The notes: generated by a model from the letters alone, not told the origin. Shown: positions 49,068 through 62,017, counted from the first letter of the stretch. The stretch: DNA of 64,000 bases from Stictocephala bisonia (GCA_035578905.1 JAQJVL010000609.1:244001-308000); one strand, 5' to 3'. Program-made: numbers and translations.

Positions 49068-50309
49068 ATTTGTAGCAAACCAAACACATTTTCCATGATC
49101 GGACAATGGATAGTAATAAATCTTACATAGACGAATGGGTTTACTCATGTTAAGTAACAGATAAATACAAAAAGTTATACGTTGAGCAGTACGTTAAATA
49201 TAATTACGAGATTGTAAAATTAAAAACTAAGGTATTATACAATGTAATATAAAGCTAAAGAAAACAATAAACAAATAAGATATCACCTTATTGCTGCTTG
49301 ATTTTGAATTGATTCAAAAGATATATTGTAGCTATAGCAGGGTATTTCGTTATATCGTCGAGTTGGTTTTAGCCGTTTGTACGTTAGTAGACCGATTAGG
49401 CATAAATACGAAGCGGCTTTTCAGCTTTACCAGTTTGTGTGAAAGCTCAAATAATCAATGTTCTAAATAATTTGTACAATAAATCTGACTTGCACAGTAA
49501 TCAGCGGTTAGTTGTCTGTCTTAATTTTTAAAATAATCTTTTTATATACATAACAATTTATATTTACAATCTTTAAAATTGACTTTGGCTTTTTTTATAT
49601 TTACATTGTACTCATTACATTCCAATACTTTCTGATTTGTAAAATAAAGTAGAAATGTTCTTAATTTTTTTGGATGGTACTCCATTGTAAGGAGGGAAAG
49701 CAAGGGATTGTAATGAAAGCATATTCCACTTTTTCTAGGGGAGATACACAAGAACTGTACACTATCTACATACATTTCTGATATCCTAATTTTAATTGTA
49801 CTCTACGGTTATTCTCTGAACCTTCTTTCACAAATATTGATTAAAATTATATGTACATCTTGTCACTTTAGTAAAAAAAACTTCAGCCAAAGCTTTCATA
49901 ACAGCTGATGCAAAGTCGATTTTCGTATTCTATAATACCCTGCCATTATACTCGTATAAGCTAAATTCGTTTGTGACTATCCCCTCTTTGCGCTTCTCAA
50001 TTCTAATTAATGGTAACTGAGTGGTAATTAATTACCACTCGTCAAGAGACTAGGTGGTAAAGTAGCACGGGTGGGAAATAACACAGTGGAAAATAACACG
50101 GAATCGTTAGGTTTAGGTTAGGTTAAATTTCCTAACCTAATTAGATTTTTTAACTAAACTATTTCAATGCAGGAAACTCATAAAAACTATCATAGATACA
50201 CACAACTATGAAAAAATACCAAAAATATACACAGACTGCATTTAGGAGAAATCTATCGTAATCTACAACATTTGTGTTGAGAGTTTTCTAAATTGGTATG
50301 GGTTAAGTA
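49068..50309. other. AT-rich DNA, nothing recognised
   Basis: No named feature. A short AACCTAA-rich word lies near 50110-50140. Confidence 0.45.
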
Positions 50310-50650
50310 ATGGAAAATATTAGTTTTATTAGTAGGTTAAGGATAACACCTGAAGATGGCAGGAGTTTATAAATGTCAAAAGTTGTGTTAGTTCTACAGA
50401 CACTTAACCCGTTGGAAGTATCCAATAAATTTATCCGTATGAACAACCCAACGTCAACCAATAACTTTGAAATAACATTCTGTTGAACTTCTTTAGTCTG
50501 TCTGTGCCAGTGATGTATTTTGCTTTGAGTACAAACGTCAATAAGATACATAGTCCAAAGCCCTCAAGCAAATTTTAAACAACTTCCGGGATATGAACCC
50601 GTGACTCTACTGAATATGAAACAGCAGTGCTAACCACTAGGCTAGTAAGA
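50310..50650 (-). repeat. tRNA-derived SINE, second type
   Basis: Minus-strand A-box TAGCCTAGTGG (50644-50634) and B-box GGGTTCATATCCC (50600-50588). The anticodon-like and T-like arms fold, but the 5-prime and 3-prime acceptor strands do not pair, and a body follows. A SINE head, not a tRNA gene. Confidence 0.7.
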
Positions 50651-50654
50651 GGAA

Positions 50655-51065
50655 CTTTACTTATTGATAAGGTACCGATTATCAAAATAGGAAGAATATG
50701 GATAGAGAATAAGTGTGATGAGTGTTGATGAACGAGTGTAGTCATTGTTGCTAACTAAGGTCAACTGTCCCTTATAAAGAGCCGTGTATTAATAGCCCAA
50801 TAGCCATGACAACTAAGGGACTTACAGTTTATCGTGGAATTTAACTGTCGGCAACATCTAGAAGGAGGACCGGCCTCTCCTTAAAAAAATTTTGCCAATC
50901 ATCCCCCATGGACTCCTCAGTCCCCTCAAGTAGTGACCACATTGATAGCAACCATTGAGCGGGTGCTGTTTCGGCAATAGAGGACTGATAACAGAGACTA
51001 ACGCCTAAAATCTCCATAAATCTTTGTTCCCAATCATTTTTAGTTTCATACTGTACTGATATTTG
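50655..51065 (-). repeat. A2 copy, diverged
   Basis: AAGGTACCGATTATCAAAAT, GTCATTGTTGCTAACTAAGG, AAGTAGTGACCACATTGATA, GCAACCATTGAGCGGGTGCT, CTTTGTTCCCAATCA. Its 5-prime neighbour is the SINE above. Confidence 0.75.
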
Positions 51066-52690
51066 TACCTGGTAATCACGCCACTCACTACTATACTCGT
51101 GGAAGGTGAAGATGGTGGACAAGGTGTGCGGGGGTTTACCACGTGTTGCTGGCCCCACGTGCTATGCAGTAACATATGGCACCGACAACCTCCCCCGCAC
51201 CATAATTATTTATAGTAGTTGTTAGGTGTGATGTCTCCGCGACCACCTTGAGGCCGAACTCCCTTCTGTGATCTCTTGGAGTTCCACATCGTGTAAATTG
51301 ATCTTAAGTTCTCTATATGAATGCAACTTTTTACTTTCTCCCATATGCGTTAGCACAGAGAAAGCATTGTGATCGTCTAAAAAGAATTGTTAACAAGTTG
51401 ATCTAAAAATCCATTTTAGGGTCCACTGAACCAAAACAAGTTTTTTTTTCGAAAAAAAAGTGTTGTCTGTCTGTGCAGTTCGTTAGAGACCAAATGGATG
51501 GATCAATTTTTATGAAATTTGGTATGTAGGTGTATTTAGCCCATATATCCAGATAACTTTTTAACTTTTTTTTAAATTTAATTTTTTTATTTTTAAGGAC
51601 AAAAACAAACAAAAATAGAATTGTCTCAAAAACGGCTCCAAAGATTTTGATTAAATTTTCAGAAAAGATATAAATTACAATTTAAAATATTTTAGTCAAA
51701 CCCGCATGTATCTAAATTGACTATTTTTAGTTATGGAAAACAAATTATCCGTTTTGATTTTTGTTGTTGTGTGTTTAATATGAGGAGCAGTTTGTGCTAA
51801 TTCTTTGGAAACATTTATTTTATTTAATCTTTGAGTGGACCTACAGAAAGGTTTTCTCATTGTTACTCAGCTGTTTGACTGATTAAGATAATGCCTCAAC
51901 TTCTAAATAACAAATCAGCTGTTGGCAAAGATATTAACAATTTTTTGTCAAGCATGTTACTCGTAGTATATCTTCTCCTAGCCGACAGCCCTTGCTTCCC
52001 TACGAAGTGGTTCTCTACTCTTGTTTATCTTTCCCTCCGAGGTTCTCTCCAAACTATCACATCTGTATAAAATGTCTGCCTTCCGCTGTTCAAGTTTAAT
52101 AGTCTAGAAAACCCCATTAAGTATAATTTAGTGGGATGCAAAGTAGTGCAATCATGTCAGAATGAGTAAGTACAAATAATTACCTTACACATTTTACAAT
52201 TAAAACCAGCTAAGCTTTTGTGTCATGATTATGTTTTTTTATCAGCAGTTTAAAATAAATTATTAAACTAATGCCATTGTTACTCTTATCAAAATAGGAC
52301 ACGTTGAGGGTATGTTTCTATCCCGTAGGGATAAAATTTTAAGAACTTCTTTCTTAGTGGGTGTCTTTGATACACAATCTAATTTCTCTACAAATTTCAT
52401 TAAAATCTATTCACTCGTTTCGGAGATTTCGTGATCGTTTTTGCATTTGATATATTAATACTAGGCCTATGTATCATATTACTTAAAATGTATTTGTCAT
52501 GCAATAGGAATGTTTCATCTAATAATTTGATTAGTTAGTGAGTTCTGCCCTGCCAGTACTATTGGATTCAACTAAATTCAAAAATACGTTTATTTAGAAA
52601 TGTACATAGAAAACAATGAATACTTAATATTGAATAAATCAACCCAACGAAGATTACAGACCTGAGAGTGGGGGAGTTGTTCAATTTATC
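51066..52690. other. mixed DNA; GC-rich patch at 51100-51270 and two decayed repeat tails
   Basis: The patch contains a 37-codon plus frame from an ATG at 51111 and has CCACGTG twice; no exon could be fixed. 51470-51620 (AATTTTTATGAAATTTGGTA) and 52280-52470 (ATTTCATTAAAATCTATTCA, then CACTCGTTTCGGAGATTTCG) are typical retroelement-tail phrases. Confidence 0.4.
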
Positions 52691-52694
52691 GTCA

Positions 52695-52921
52695 ATTTGG
52701 TTTATTTAATCATCCTTAAGACGCCGATCGTTAATATGTGGGTGAATATGGATTTCGAATGAGTGAGATGAGTATAGATTAGCGAAAGTAGTCATTGTTA
52801 CAAACTAAGTTCGGTTTTTCCTTTATGAGAGTCATTAATTAAAACAAATGAGCAACCGGTGTTTTTCAGCTGATCCCTTTCAAAATATGTTATGATTCTT
52901 GTTGAGATCGAACTGAGAACC
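52695..52921 (-). mobile_element. A1 SINE, part 1 (outermost layer of a nest)
   Basis: Shared tail (CTTAAGACGCCGATCGTTAA) at its left, body to GATCGAACTGAGAACC at 52921. Interrupted by the element at 52922-53411; the rest of the head is at 53412-53450. Confidence 0.85.
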
Positions 52922-53411
52922 AGAATCTACATTTTCCGGTGACAACCGCGTCAAGGTACTATCTACAATATTTCCAAGATGACCAAATGTTTCGCCCATA
53001 CTGTGATCCTCAGTGGCATCCTCAGTGGAGTTTCAGAGAAACCACTGACGATGCCACATCACAGTATGGGCGATACGTCTGGTTATGAAATGAAATTTAT
53101 CTTTATTCCTTCCAGAACAATACACTTAGTACATAAAATAATGTGTTAATAATATACTCGACCATCCTCCACAGTTGTGATGGCCGGAAATCAAAATAAA
53201 TAGTCACTATCATCAGTCGCTAAATATTTGTATCACTGAGTCTTATCACTGTGGACAATATTTACACTATTCTATACTTACTTTAATCACACAAAATAAA
53301 AAATAACGAAAACATTTATCTTGTAAATATTGTAGATAATACCTTGACGCGGTTGTCACCGGAAAATGTAGATTCTAGCTATGACACCAGCCGCTTAAGC
53401 CTAAGTTCTAA
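52922..53411. mobile_element. foldback made of two GAAACGTC units, with 12-bp target duplication
   Basis: Bordered by exact GAACTGAGAACC at 52910-52921 and 53412-53423. The uninterrupted A1 SINE at 35147-35158 has this word once: an empty-site paralogue. The left half is a unit in reverse (52922-53025), the right half a unit forward (53030-53411), itself interrupted. A perfect 12-bp duplication points to a retroelement-type integration rather than a Tc1 or Kolobok mechanism. Confidence 0.88.
53087..53315 (-). mobile_element. innermost insertion: retroelement 3-prime tail
   Basis: Breaks the forward unit between GTCTGGTTAT and CTTGTAAATATTG (contiguous, with one base change, at 39140 and 47330). 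On the minus strand it ends GGAATAAAGATAAATTTCAT, a LINE/SINE tail. TTAT at both borders may be the target duplication. Confidence 0.7.
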
Positions 53412-53450
53412 GAACTGAGAACCGTTTAGCTTATATGGCTGGGCTTTAAA
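53412..53450 (-). mobile_element. A1 SINE, part 2 (tRNA-like head remnant)
   Basis: GAACTGAGAACCGTTTAGC then ATGGCTGGGCTTT, matching 35147-35180, after which it degenerates at an A-run. Confidence 0.75.
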
Positions 53451-54955
53451 AAAAAAACCCAGTTTTAGATTCCTTATGGAGGCAAACATGACAGTCTGTC
53501 AGAAGAAAGCAATTAATTGTAGGAGAAGGATATTTGTCCTGTATGATGTGGCCTGTTTAGTGCTGTTGGATTTTTTTTTTTTTTTTTTTTATGTGTAATT
53601 TTCATAGACCGAGTCTGCAGAAAATTAAATATTCTAGGTAAGAGGCTGTAATAATAGAAGTAGTTGCGAATGGTCACATTAATATAGCCCAGATATTTTG
53701 TGTGAGCTACTATAATGAGTAATTTTTTATGTTCGATGTATATTTAGTCTATATTATGTGAAAATGATACAATAAAACAACTATATAATTACAATTATAA
53801 CTATCAAAATGTCATCAGCAAACACTATATTTAGCAACCCATGACCTTTCATAATGATATTAGCAAGACATATAGAGACTTGTGTTAGAGGCGAATAAAT
53901 GGTTGCGCAATCCATGACCTTAATAAAATAGTTTTAAAATCTAGAGATTATTTTTTTCAAAAGGTTTGTAGAATGTTAGGAGAGAAAGTGCTTGCTTATA
54001 AATGCCGCCAGGGCAAACATTGAGCTTTAATTAATCGATTGGTGAGTACAATGTTCACATGATTTATTTTAGATTTATCAAGTTAATTAAAATATATTTT
54101 CTGGTAGCTCAATACTTGTTATTATTTATTTATTTTTTTTATAAATTATTCTTAAGGAGAGTATTTTATTACTACATAGGCAAGACATTTAAAAGTCTAT
54201 AAAATCATTGCTGACACTTAAAAAAGTAGAAGTGTTAATATACTTTATACTTAACTTAAAAATAAAAAAGCAGGGATATCGAATTCTACAAAATAGTTAT
54301 TTCAAATAATATAGTAATATAAATACAAAATCTACGAAAAACGAAAGCCTTGGAAAACAATTATTTTACAAGATAAGATTCTCCACATCAGAAGGATGAA
54401 GATTACAGTCGGTTTCGAAGTGCAAGTACTCGAGTTTCAACACCTGTTATAAATTTAATATTGATTCCATCTCAAAAAATTACGTTGGCCTACCAATTAT
54501 TATCTAATTTAATTTTTTCCTCTCTACGTATAAGTAACAATTTTTTATTTTAGTTATAAATGTTCTTATTGTGGTTCGGAAACAAAAAAAAAACCATTAA
54601 ATTTTTAGTATTTTGAGACAAGGTTCCACTTTAATAAAATTGTGTAAATGAACTTTTAAGTTTAGAACACTAATATTTTGAGTACTTTTTAAGAGGATAC
54701 TTTTTCACAATATGCGTAATTCCTGTAATAATCTAGGTATCAGGTAGTGAACCCCTCACCTTACTGTGACACTGTCACTTTGATCTTCAATAATTTCTTG
54801 AGGCAATATCCTTTAGATGGGTTGAGAAATATAGAAAAATATTGCTATTCTCTAAACAAGAGTTTCACTTAAACGTTTGATACCCATAGTTTATTCTTTC
54901 CCTTGCTTAATAGTTGTGCTTCAAGGCACTGAAAATGTTCAACTAATTAAATTTA
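53451..54955. other. AT-rich DNA, nothing recognised
   Basis: T-run at 53571-53590. No exon or repeat named. Confidence 0.45.
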
Positions 54956-54959
54956 ATTT

Positions 54960-55360
54960 ATATTATTATAACATTAATTTGGTTCTACAGGTCAAATTAC
55001 AACTTATTAAAATTACAAAATTACTGTAACAGTAGCTTTATTTCAACAAATCAACACATACAGCTGATTAAAATAACGATTATCGTTACCTTTATCCACA
55101 AGTCAACCTATAGTTTATAAAAGTTACTTGGGGCCATAAATCAAACCATAGTTAATTACACTTACGATCACAGTAACTTGCATCCATAAATCAACATCCA
55201 GTTTGCTAAAATTGTGATCATAATAACTTACGTCCACAAATTAACCGAAAGCTTATTAATGCTTCATTAACAGTAATTCGTAGCCACATATTAACATACA
55301 GTTATCTAGTTATGAATCACAGCAACTTGTGATCAAAAATTAACCCACATACAACAAAGA
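54960..55360. repeat. degenerate tandem repeat, period about 48 bp, about 8 copies
   Basis: CCATAAATCAACAT-like words recur near 54990, 55035, 55091, 55132, 55180, 55227, 55284 and 55332, alternating with AGTAACTT and AGTTTATTAAAATTAC words. Strongly diverged. Confidence 0.65.
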
Positions 55361-57480
55361 AAACAATTAAATAAGACATGGAGTTCCAAAAGGATCTGGT
55401 TTGGCGCCAATCTTGTTTTTAATTCATTGAAATGATTTATGCATGGAAAATGGAACATTTTAGTGGAAATTTAACAGCCTTTGAGATTATATAGCTGTAA
55501 TATATTATGGCTAGACAAAGACGATATACTGTTTAAAAACTTCGTGATTGAAAGGAGGAATGACACTTCAGATGTTCATATGACAAAAATATTAAAAAAG
55601 ATAAATTAGAAGGCAATATATTTGCAGCTTATTTTTATTTACTGATTGAATTTTTTTTAAAGTATCGGCGTTCCAATCCAAAATTCTTTCACCCACTAGC
55701 AGGCTCGTTGTAGTGAATGAATCAAGAACGTCTGGAATGGATGGTTAGACTAACTGGAAAATCCATTTAGTTCCATACTCCAGCCAAAACGCACTAACTG
55801 GTCTGTGGCCGGGAATAGTCCCTCCCTGACACATCTGCTCCACCACCGGAAGTTCTGGCTATTAATGCATGATGTCTGTATGACCTATAGTCCGTAGCAC
55901 GAACTTCGAAAGCAACAAATAAAACGACGTATTGTTGTGTGCAAAAATGGAAGACCATAACTGGTTGATAGAGCAACAAACTTCTAGAAACACTTTTGTA
56001 TGAAATTTGACATTTCTCAACCATATGGGCTCCCATAGTTAGTATCCATAGGTGGGAGAGGGGGTAATACAGGGGTTAATGACTCCCCTTCCTCGGAAAA
56101 TTTCTCCGCCTTATAATTTTTAATGTATCCTTAATAAAATGTATTTCAAATTGTACATTTTAAAGGACTTTCCATTCCATAACGTAGATTTTTACACACG
56201 TAACACTAATTGCATGAATTTTAAATATGTTTTTATGATAGCACTTTATACTTTTTTTTAAATAACATGACTTTTGGATCTTATTTCAAATATATTACGG
56301 CTTTTATGTTTTAAAAAATAATAAATAATAGCTGACAACAAACCATGCGATATACAAGTAAGAGGTGTACCACTGACCTATTCCACCAACGTACGTACAA
56401 ATCCTAATCAAGGCAAGATCAATCAGATATTGTGATTAGAATTGTGACAAAAGTTAAGGGTGTTCCCGGGGGCCAAGTTTTTGTTTTTCGCCTAGTCTGT
56501 ACTCCAAGGAGTTAGTTCTAGATTCCACGCACTGTCGCTAGGAGTAGCACAAATACAACGTGTTTCCCTCCCCTCTCCCTCATTGTCCTCGCTTGCTCTG
56601 TCCCACAAATGGTATAAAAGTACATAACTCCATAGTGTATAGTAAACTCTAGAAATGAAGTTTTTATAAATATTAATCTACTCTTTCAGCCTAAGATATG
56701 CAATTGTTAACTCAAAACTTGTACATTTACCATTTATGAAAAAATAATTGGTATATGTTTTTTAAAACTTTTGTGTTTTATTTACTATAGGGTGGTGGTT
56801 AGTATTATTTGTCCACTGTATTCTCAAAATGTTAATAAAATATGTTGCAAAGTTTCTTAGTGAGTTACGTATCAAAAAGACCAAATTAGTCACTTTATAT
56901 TCATATCTCCATAGAGAAATTTGTTTGAAATTTTGACAACATTTCTCAACTTTTACTGTGGAGTACTTAAATACAGATTTTTATATTTGTAAATCACTTT
57001 CATAAACAAAATATAACGTAACGAATAAATATTTCATATATAATATAAGAGTAATCGATATTCACAAATGAATGAGATGCAAACTAATTTAACACTTTTT
57101 AAGTGTTTTCAAAGCTTTATTCGAAATGTTTTCAAAGCTTGATTATAAAAATTGGAGCAAACAGATGATTTATAAACGTAAATTAGAAATTCATTGGTAA
57201 CTAATATTTGTACAAGTTTTCTACCAAGTGATCAAAAAAAATATTTTTTTGGAAAAGTACCCCCCCCCGTCCAGCTTCTATTAACTTATCTTCAAGGTGA
57301 CATGCACGTTTAGCCTGTGCCATCTGTAGTCATAGTAACAATTTTATACTTTTTGTCCTAGCACTTATTTGCTAGCATTTATTACGTCACTTGTCCTACG
57401 GTGAATAAGAAGAAGCAACCAGTATAAACCAGTTTCAAACCACAGGATTCGCTGTCCAAATGAGCCTATGCTGGTGTTAC
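55361..57480. other. AT-rich DNA upstream of the 57.5-kb exon
   Basis: 55790-56040 is less AT-rich, with an 80-codon minus frame without motif, probably a repeat tail. 56470-56640 is GC-richer and contains GGTATAAAAGT near 56611, a possible TATA word without other support. C-run near 57260. Confidence 0.4.
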
Positions 57481-57522
57481 TTTAGGGAACCACACAACCG
57501 CAACAATACAATCAGCTGTGCG

Positions 57523-57548
57523 TGACGTCACAGGTTGTCTGTCAGTGC
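57523..57548 (+). promoter_or_regulatory. CRE-like palindrome and initiator of the right-hand gene
   Basis: TGACGTCA at 57523-57530, then GTCAGTG with the arthropod initiator word TCAGT (A at 57544). This would give a 24-nt 5-prime UTR. No TATA box at -30. Confidence 0.4.
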
Positions 57549-57567
57549 CTCCTAGATCACAGTTGTC

Positions 57568-57636
57568 ATGGATGTGCCACTGACGCCGGCCTCCACATTG
57601 GGTCCCGTTGTCACCTATACACCACAGCATGTTAAG
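57568..57636 (+). CDS. first coding exon of an unidentified gene
   Basis: ATGG in strong Kozak context (G at -3 and +4) opens MDVPLTPASTLGPVVTYTPQ, then HVK, then donor AAG|GTACGT at 57637: 23 codons, ending in phase 0. The exon is GC-rich in an AT-rich setting and has a CRE-like site and initiator word upstream. The N-terminus is soluble, with no signal peptide. I cannot name the family. No later exon was found before 64000, so the first intron exceeds 6 kb. Confidence 0.65.
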
Positions 57637-59524
57637 GTACGTCACTAAGAGTGGGCATTACTCTTAGGGGTGGATTTTCTTTAATATAGCTTAAGAGTTG
57701 GGACTAATGCTTTAAATAAAGTTTAGGAGTTTTTTTTCTTCTAAGCGCTGTCTGAGATATGTTTATTGAATTGAATGAATATAAAAAACCTTGGTTGAAT
57801 TACAAAAACTACACTTACAAATCCATATTTTATCTTCTTTTAGTTTCGTAGTTTTGGGGGAGAATGTAATATGCCTTTCTGTTTTAATAAGTAACTCAAA
57901 AACTGTCCCAGTAATTAGAAGTCTTTATGAATTTGTAAGTTTAATGTCATGTTGGCACGAGTTATAGCATGAAAAGTCTTGCTGAAAGTTTTCTTCAGTG
58001 GTATAATAATATGACTTTTAATGATTTATAATAAAAAATAATTGAATGTTTTTATTATATTTTTATTTATTTATATATTTTTATTTTATGAAGGGCACTT
58101 GCTCCACAAAAGCGCCAAAGATATTTCAAGGGTCTGGTCCATAGTAGTAAAACTTGAAGTGTTATTTGATAGTTGAAGAACTATTTTAATAGACGATAAG
58201 TGTTTCTGTGTAATGGCCATTAGTTTCTGTAACTATAGAGTATATTTATAATTTTTTAATTTGAGAAACTTTAACTGTCATATTTGATAATTTAAATTTG
58301 AAAAACTCATAATATCAACCTAATGTCCACTAGATTGGACCTATAAAAATCGTACAATGTTTTTTACGCTGAACACGATTATGTAAGATCATTGGTTTTG
58401 GAAAACTATCATGCCACTCATAAAAACATTTTTAACAAACACAGCCTAAGATAACCTAGCCTGTCATATCATTCATAATTTTTCACCGGTGAAAATACAC
58501 ATGGTATATAATCACACGTTCATTTTTGTTTTCCAATAGTTGCTGTTTATAATGATCGAGCGATGTCGTTAATTACGATTAACTAAAACTTTCTAGGTTT
58601 TTTTTCTGTCATACCTCGCAGAATTCATTTTTATATACTGAAATAGTTTACAAATTCGTGTTAAGCGTAAAAACACGTAATTATAAGAAAAGGGACGTTT
58701 GGTTAAAAATAATTTAAAATAACGGACATATGTCAAAAATACTTAAAGCTATAACATAGTTTTTTTTTACTTAATTTCCGCTGAATAAAAAGTATCTCTC
58801 GTAGTAGTTTACTCTTGACCGATTTCAAAGTGTTCAAATGTTGTTAGGGGGGGGGGTGGAAACTGCACAAATTTAGGAAAGTTTTCTAGTTATCTAATAA
58901 CCTAAATAACCCTAACCTAACAAAAACTAACATAACCTCTAATTAAACTTAAACTAACATATATTGGCGTAAATCCAAGGAGTAGTTTCCAGTTTTTGTA
59001 ATCCGAGATTAAAATTGATTGGTAAACGATTGCCTAGTAGTTGTTTGTGGATATACAAGAACTGACTACAAATTGCGAGAGTGTAAAATATTCAGAGCTT
59101 ATCCTTATAAATTGGATCACAGCCATTCATAATTTACTTAATACTTATGCTTTGAGATTTTGTTTACATTCATGTCTTTGATATTTACTACTAAGTAATC
59201 TTTTTTGTGTCTGATAAAATGGAGTATTTCGTCAAAACAAACAGATGTAATAGTTTCGGAAACGTTATTGCTAACCTAAAAACATAGGTTTAAAATGACA
59301 GATCTAGATAAAATTGACTCCGTGTTAACGATGATTGCTACACGAATTCGATAACAAGGTTGTCTGTTTGCTTTTATCAGTAACAATTAGCTTATCTTAC
59401 GCATAGGTTTACATTTCTAGCAAACCAACTGACTCGACAGAAACGAATGTTACTGCAAAACAACTGTCAGTGAATATTTTAGTTGTGCGATTCTGGTCAT
59501 ATAACCGCCAAGAACTACGAAGTA
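57637..59524. other. AT-rich, probably first intron of the right-hand gene
   Basis: No exon seen. G-run near 58848; AACCTAA-type words near 58900-58940. Confidence 0.45.
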
Positions 59525-60367
59525 CAGGGTGTTTCTTTTAAAACGAAACCCTATTTACAAGTACAGAAAATGAAGTTTTAATATAATTACACGTTCATAG
59601 GTTGGTAGCCCTGGTTCTTCTTCTTCATTGGCTATCAGCTGATTTACATTGTTACATTATACCCCTACTCATCCCAAACGTGAGTAGATTATTACTCTCG
59701 TTTATATAATTGTAAAATAATTAAAACAACTGTGAGAGTCAAACAGTAAGCTTTATTACTGTATAAGCCTATTTTTTATATATGTGTCAAAAAATTTACT
59801 ATTAATTTACATAGTACATGGTACATTGACATATTATTATTGAAATGAGTAAATTATACATTATTAAAATACATAAATAAATCTACAGCAGCCCGGAACT
59901 AAAGGGGGGAATAATAGCTCATCATCCATCTAACTCCTGAACCTTCGCAAACATCCTCGTGGCAACAGTGACGAGGCACCCTCCTCCGCTCCCCCACCAC
60001 CACTTTCGCTAACATTATGTAACTCAAACAAAGAACTTTGCTGGTGATGGCTGGAAAGTTGCAGTCAGGTTTCGTAGTGTCTTTACATGTCGAAGGAGGG
60101 AGTGGTTACATAATGTCTAACTGAGACTTCGAACTAAACTACTACAAATTAACTAAAACGACACAATTAATAAAATTGTTGTTCACTTTACTTTGGTTTC
60201 GTGCAATATCATTAAGTTGAGGTTAGAAACATGATTTTGAGCAAAGACCAGAGAGTGTTTATCACGGAGGAATATTTTAAAGTAAAGTCGTTTGTTAAGA
60301 CACATCCGAACAAAAATGTCCAGGTAATGGTAAACCACTTGACAAATCTACTATTGACAGACTTATA

Positions 60368-60414
<47 letters not shown>

Positions 60415-60459
60415 ACATTTAAACAAATCATGAGTTGGGTTTTAAAAAGAAACGCCTTG
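59525..60459 (+). mobile_element. mariner-like element, copy 2, with a 520-bp extra segment
   Basis: Left end CAGGGTGTTTCTTTTAAAAC preceded by TA; the right end on the other strand is CAAGGCGTTTCTTTTTAAAA. Internal words are shared with 17073-17517. From ATG at 60231 it reads MILSKDQRVFITEEYFKVKS, like the first helix of Tc1/mariner-type transposases, then decays into a (TA)n run at 60365-60410. Compared with copy 1, about 520 bp (59652-60174) are extra. Confidence 0.75.
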
Positions 60460-62017
60460 TCTTATCTAAAAATGTTCACAGCCCATAACACAATTGCTAA
60501 TCGTATTCACTGACGGATTTGCCAAAGCATTCATGAAAAAGTTATATTTTTGTAATTTGGCAAAACATAGGCTTTATGGGCTTGACTAAACACTAATTCA
60601 GAAAGAACAATATCTTGAGCTGTGGCTTACGTCATGATCAGTGCCGGGGGGAGGGGATCTCTACCAATAAACAGCGTTTAGCGTACTACTAGCATTGCTG
60701 TAAACATCAAGTCACCTCGCCCACAAATTACCTTTTTTATAACACAATTCCCATCCGATTAATCGCTGATATTTTTTATTTATAATCATATTACTTGGTA
60801 TTATAATGTGTTATCATGTTAAAATTACATGCCTTTAATTATATTACTGCTATCTGTGTCTAATATTTAATGAGAAAAATAAAATAAAATCATATGGAGT
60901 ACCAAATAATTAAACACTAGTGAATTTACAGAATGTAGGTTATGTTCGTAAATAAGTATTGTTCAAATTTTTATTGTAAGCAGTCCGTAATTTGATTTTA
61001 TATTAGGAAATACATACTTGTGAACAATATTAAATGGAATCTCTTTAAAGATAGACAGCTGTTCTAATTAAATCAATATTTAAATTATAACATATGTGGC
61101 TAAGTTATTAAATACATAACAACTAATAATATAAACAAATTATTGCACTTAATATTTTCAATAACAAACTCTTTCGATACAAAAAGAAGACAGGGATACT
61201 ACAATCAGCTGATGAGCAGCGGTAGCCAACGTCTGCATGTCAGGCTAGTACAAAGCCACGCATGCGTATGCCGTATCCCTCCCCTCCGCTAAGCACCGAG
61301 CATTTGAAAAGTAACGGGTTCTACAGCTCAAGATATTCCGTGGCTTCTGTACGAGACATCGCCCAGTTGTTGGTGGCAGTGGAAAATGTATGGTAAAAAA
61401 TAGATGTTATATTTGGAGCAAAATACCTAACATGTACATTAAGTATGACAATAATGTTGATTTTCTCCTCAATCGAATCATTCTTTCAAGCAAGCTTCGG
61501 AAAGTGCAATATTTATGTATTTCATAACTTAAACAACCAAAATATCAGAATATCTTATGAAAGTACTAATAAATTAAATGATAAATATATTTATTATATA
61601 TTTATTACCCAGAAAGTACTAAATTAATGTTTATAAACATTTATCCAAACTTTTAGAGTTAACATTTTAAGAATTTGGTTAAAAGGAAATGCAACAAATT
61701 TTTAAAAGAGGTCCAAATATGGGTATTAATCCAGGTTGCAACCCTGTTATAGCGTTGGTTTTATATACAAAATATAATATAATCAAGGGTTATAGTTAGT
61801 AGATTCAAGACAAAAACCAGCCCAACCAGATGAAACGTAGTTCTCTGATAAGCTTCGTGCTTCTGCAATAAGAAGGACAAAGAGACTAGATCCAGTGGCT
61901 TTGCTGACATAAAACTACGATAATTATGTACATTCTACTTATCTAAAAAAATTAAAATATTATATTTTTAAACAAGCTACATTATAAGGGGAGATAATTT
62001 TATACTTTGGGAGACTC

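Noticed and set aside
50588..50644. tRNA gene
   Set aside because: A- and B-boxes and two arms are present, but the acceptor strands do not pair and a repeat body follows: SINE.
51100..51270. Promoter and first exon of another gene
   Set aside because: GC-rich with short frames on both strands, but no single reading has ATG, donor and core promoter together.
56605..56620. TATA-box promoter
   Set aside because: TATAAAAG word only; no initiator or following exon found.
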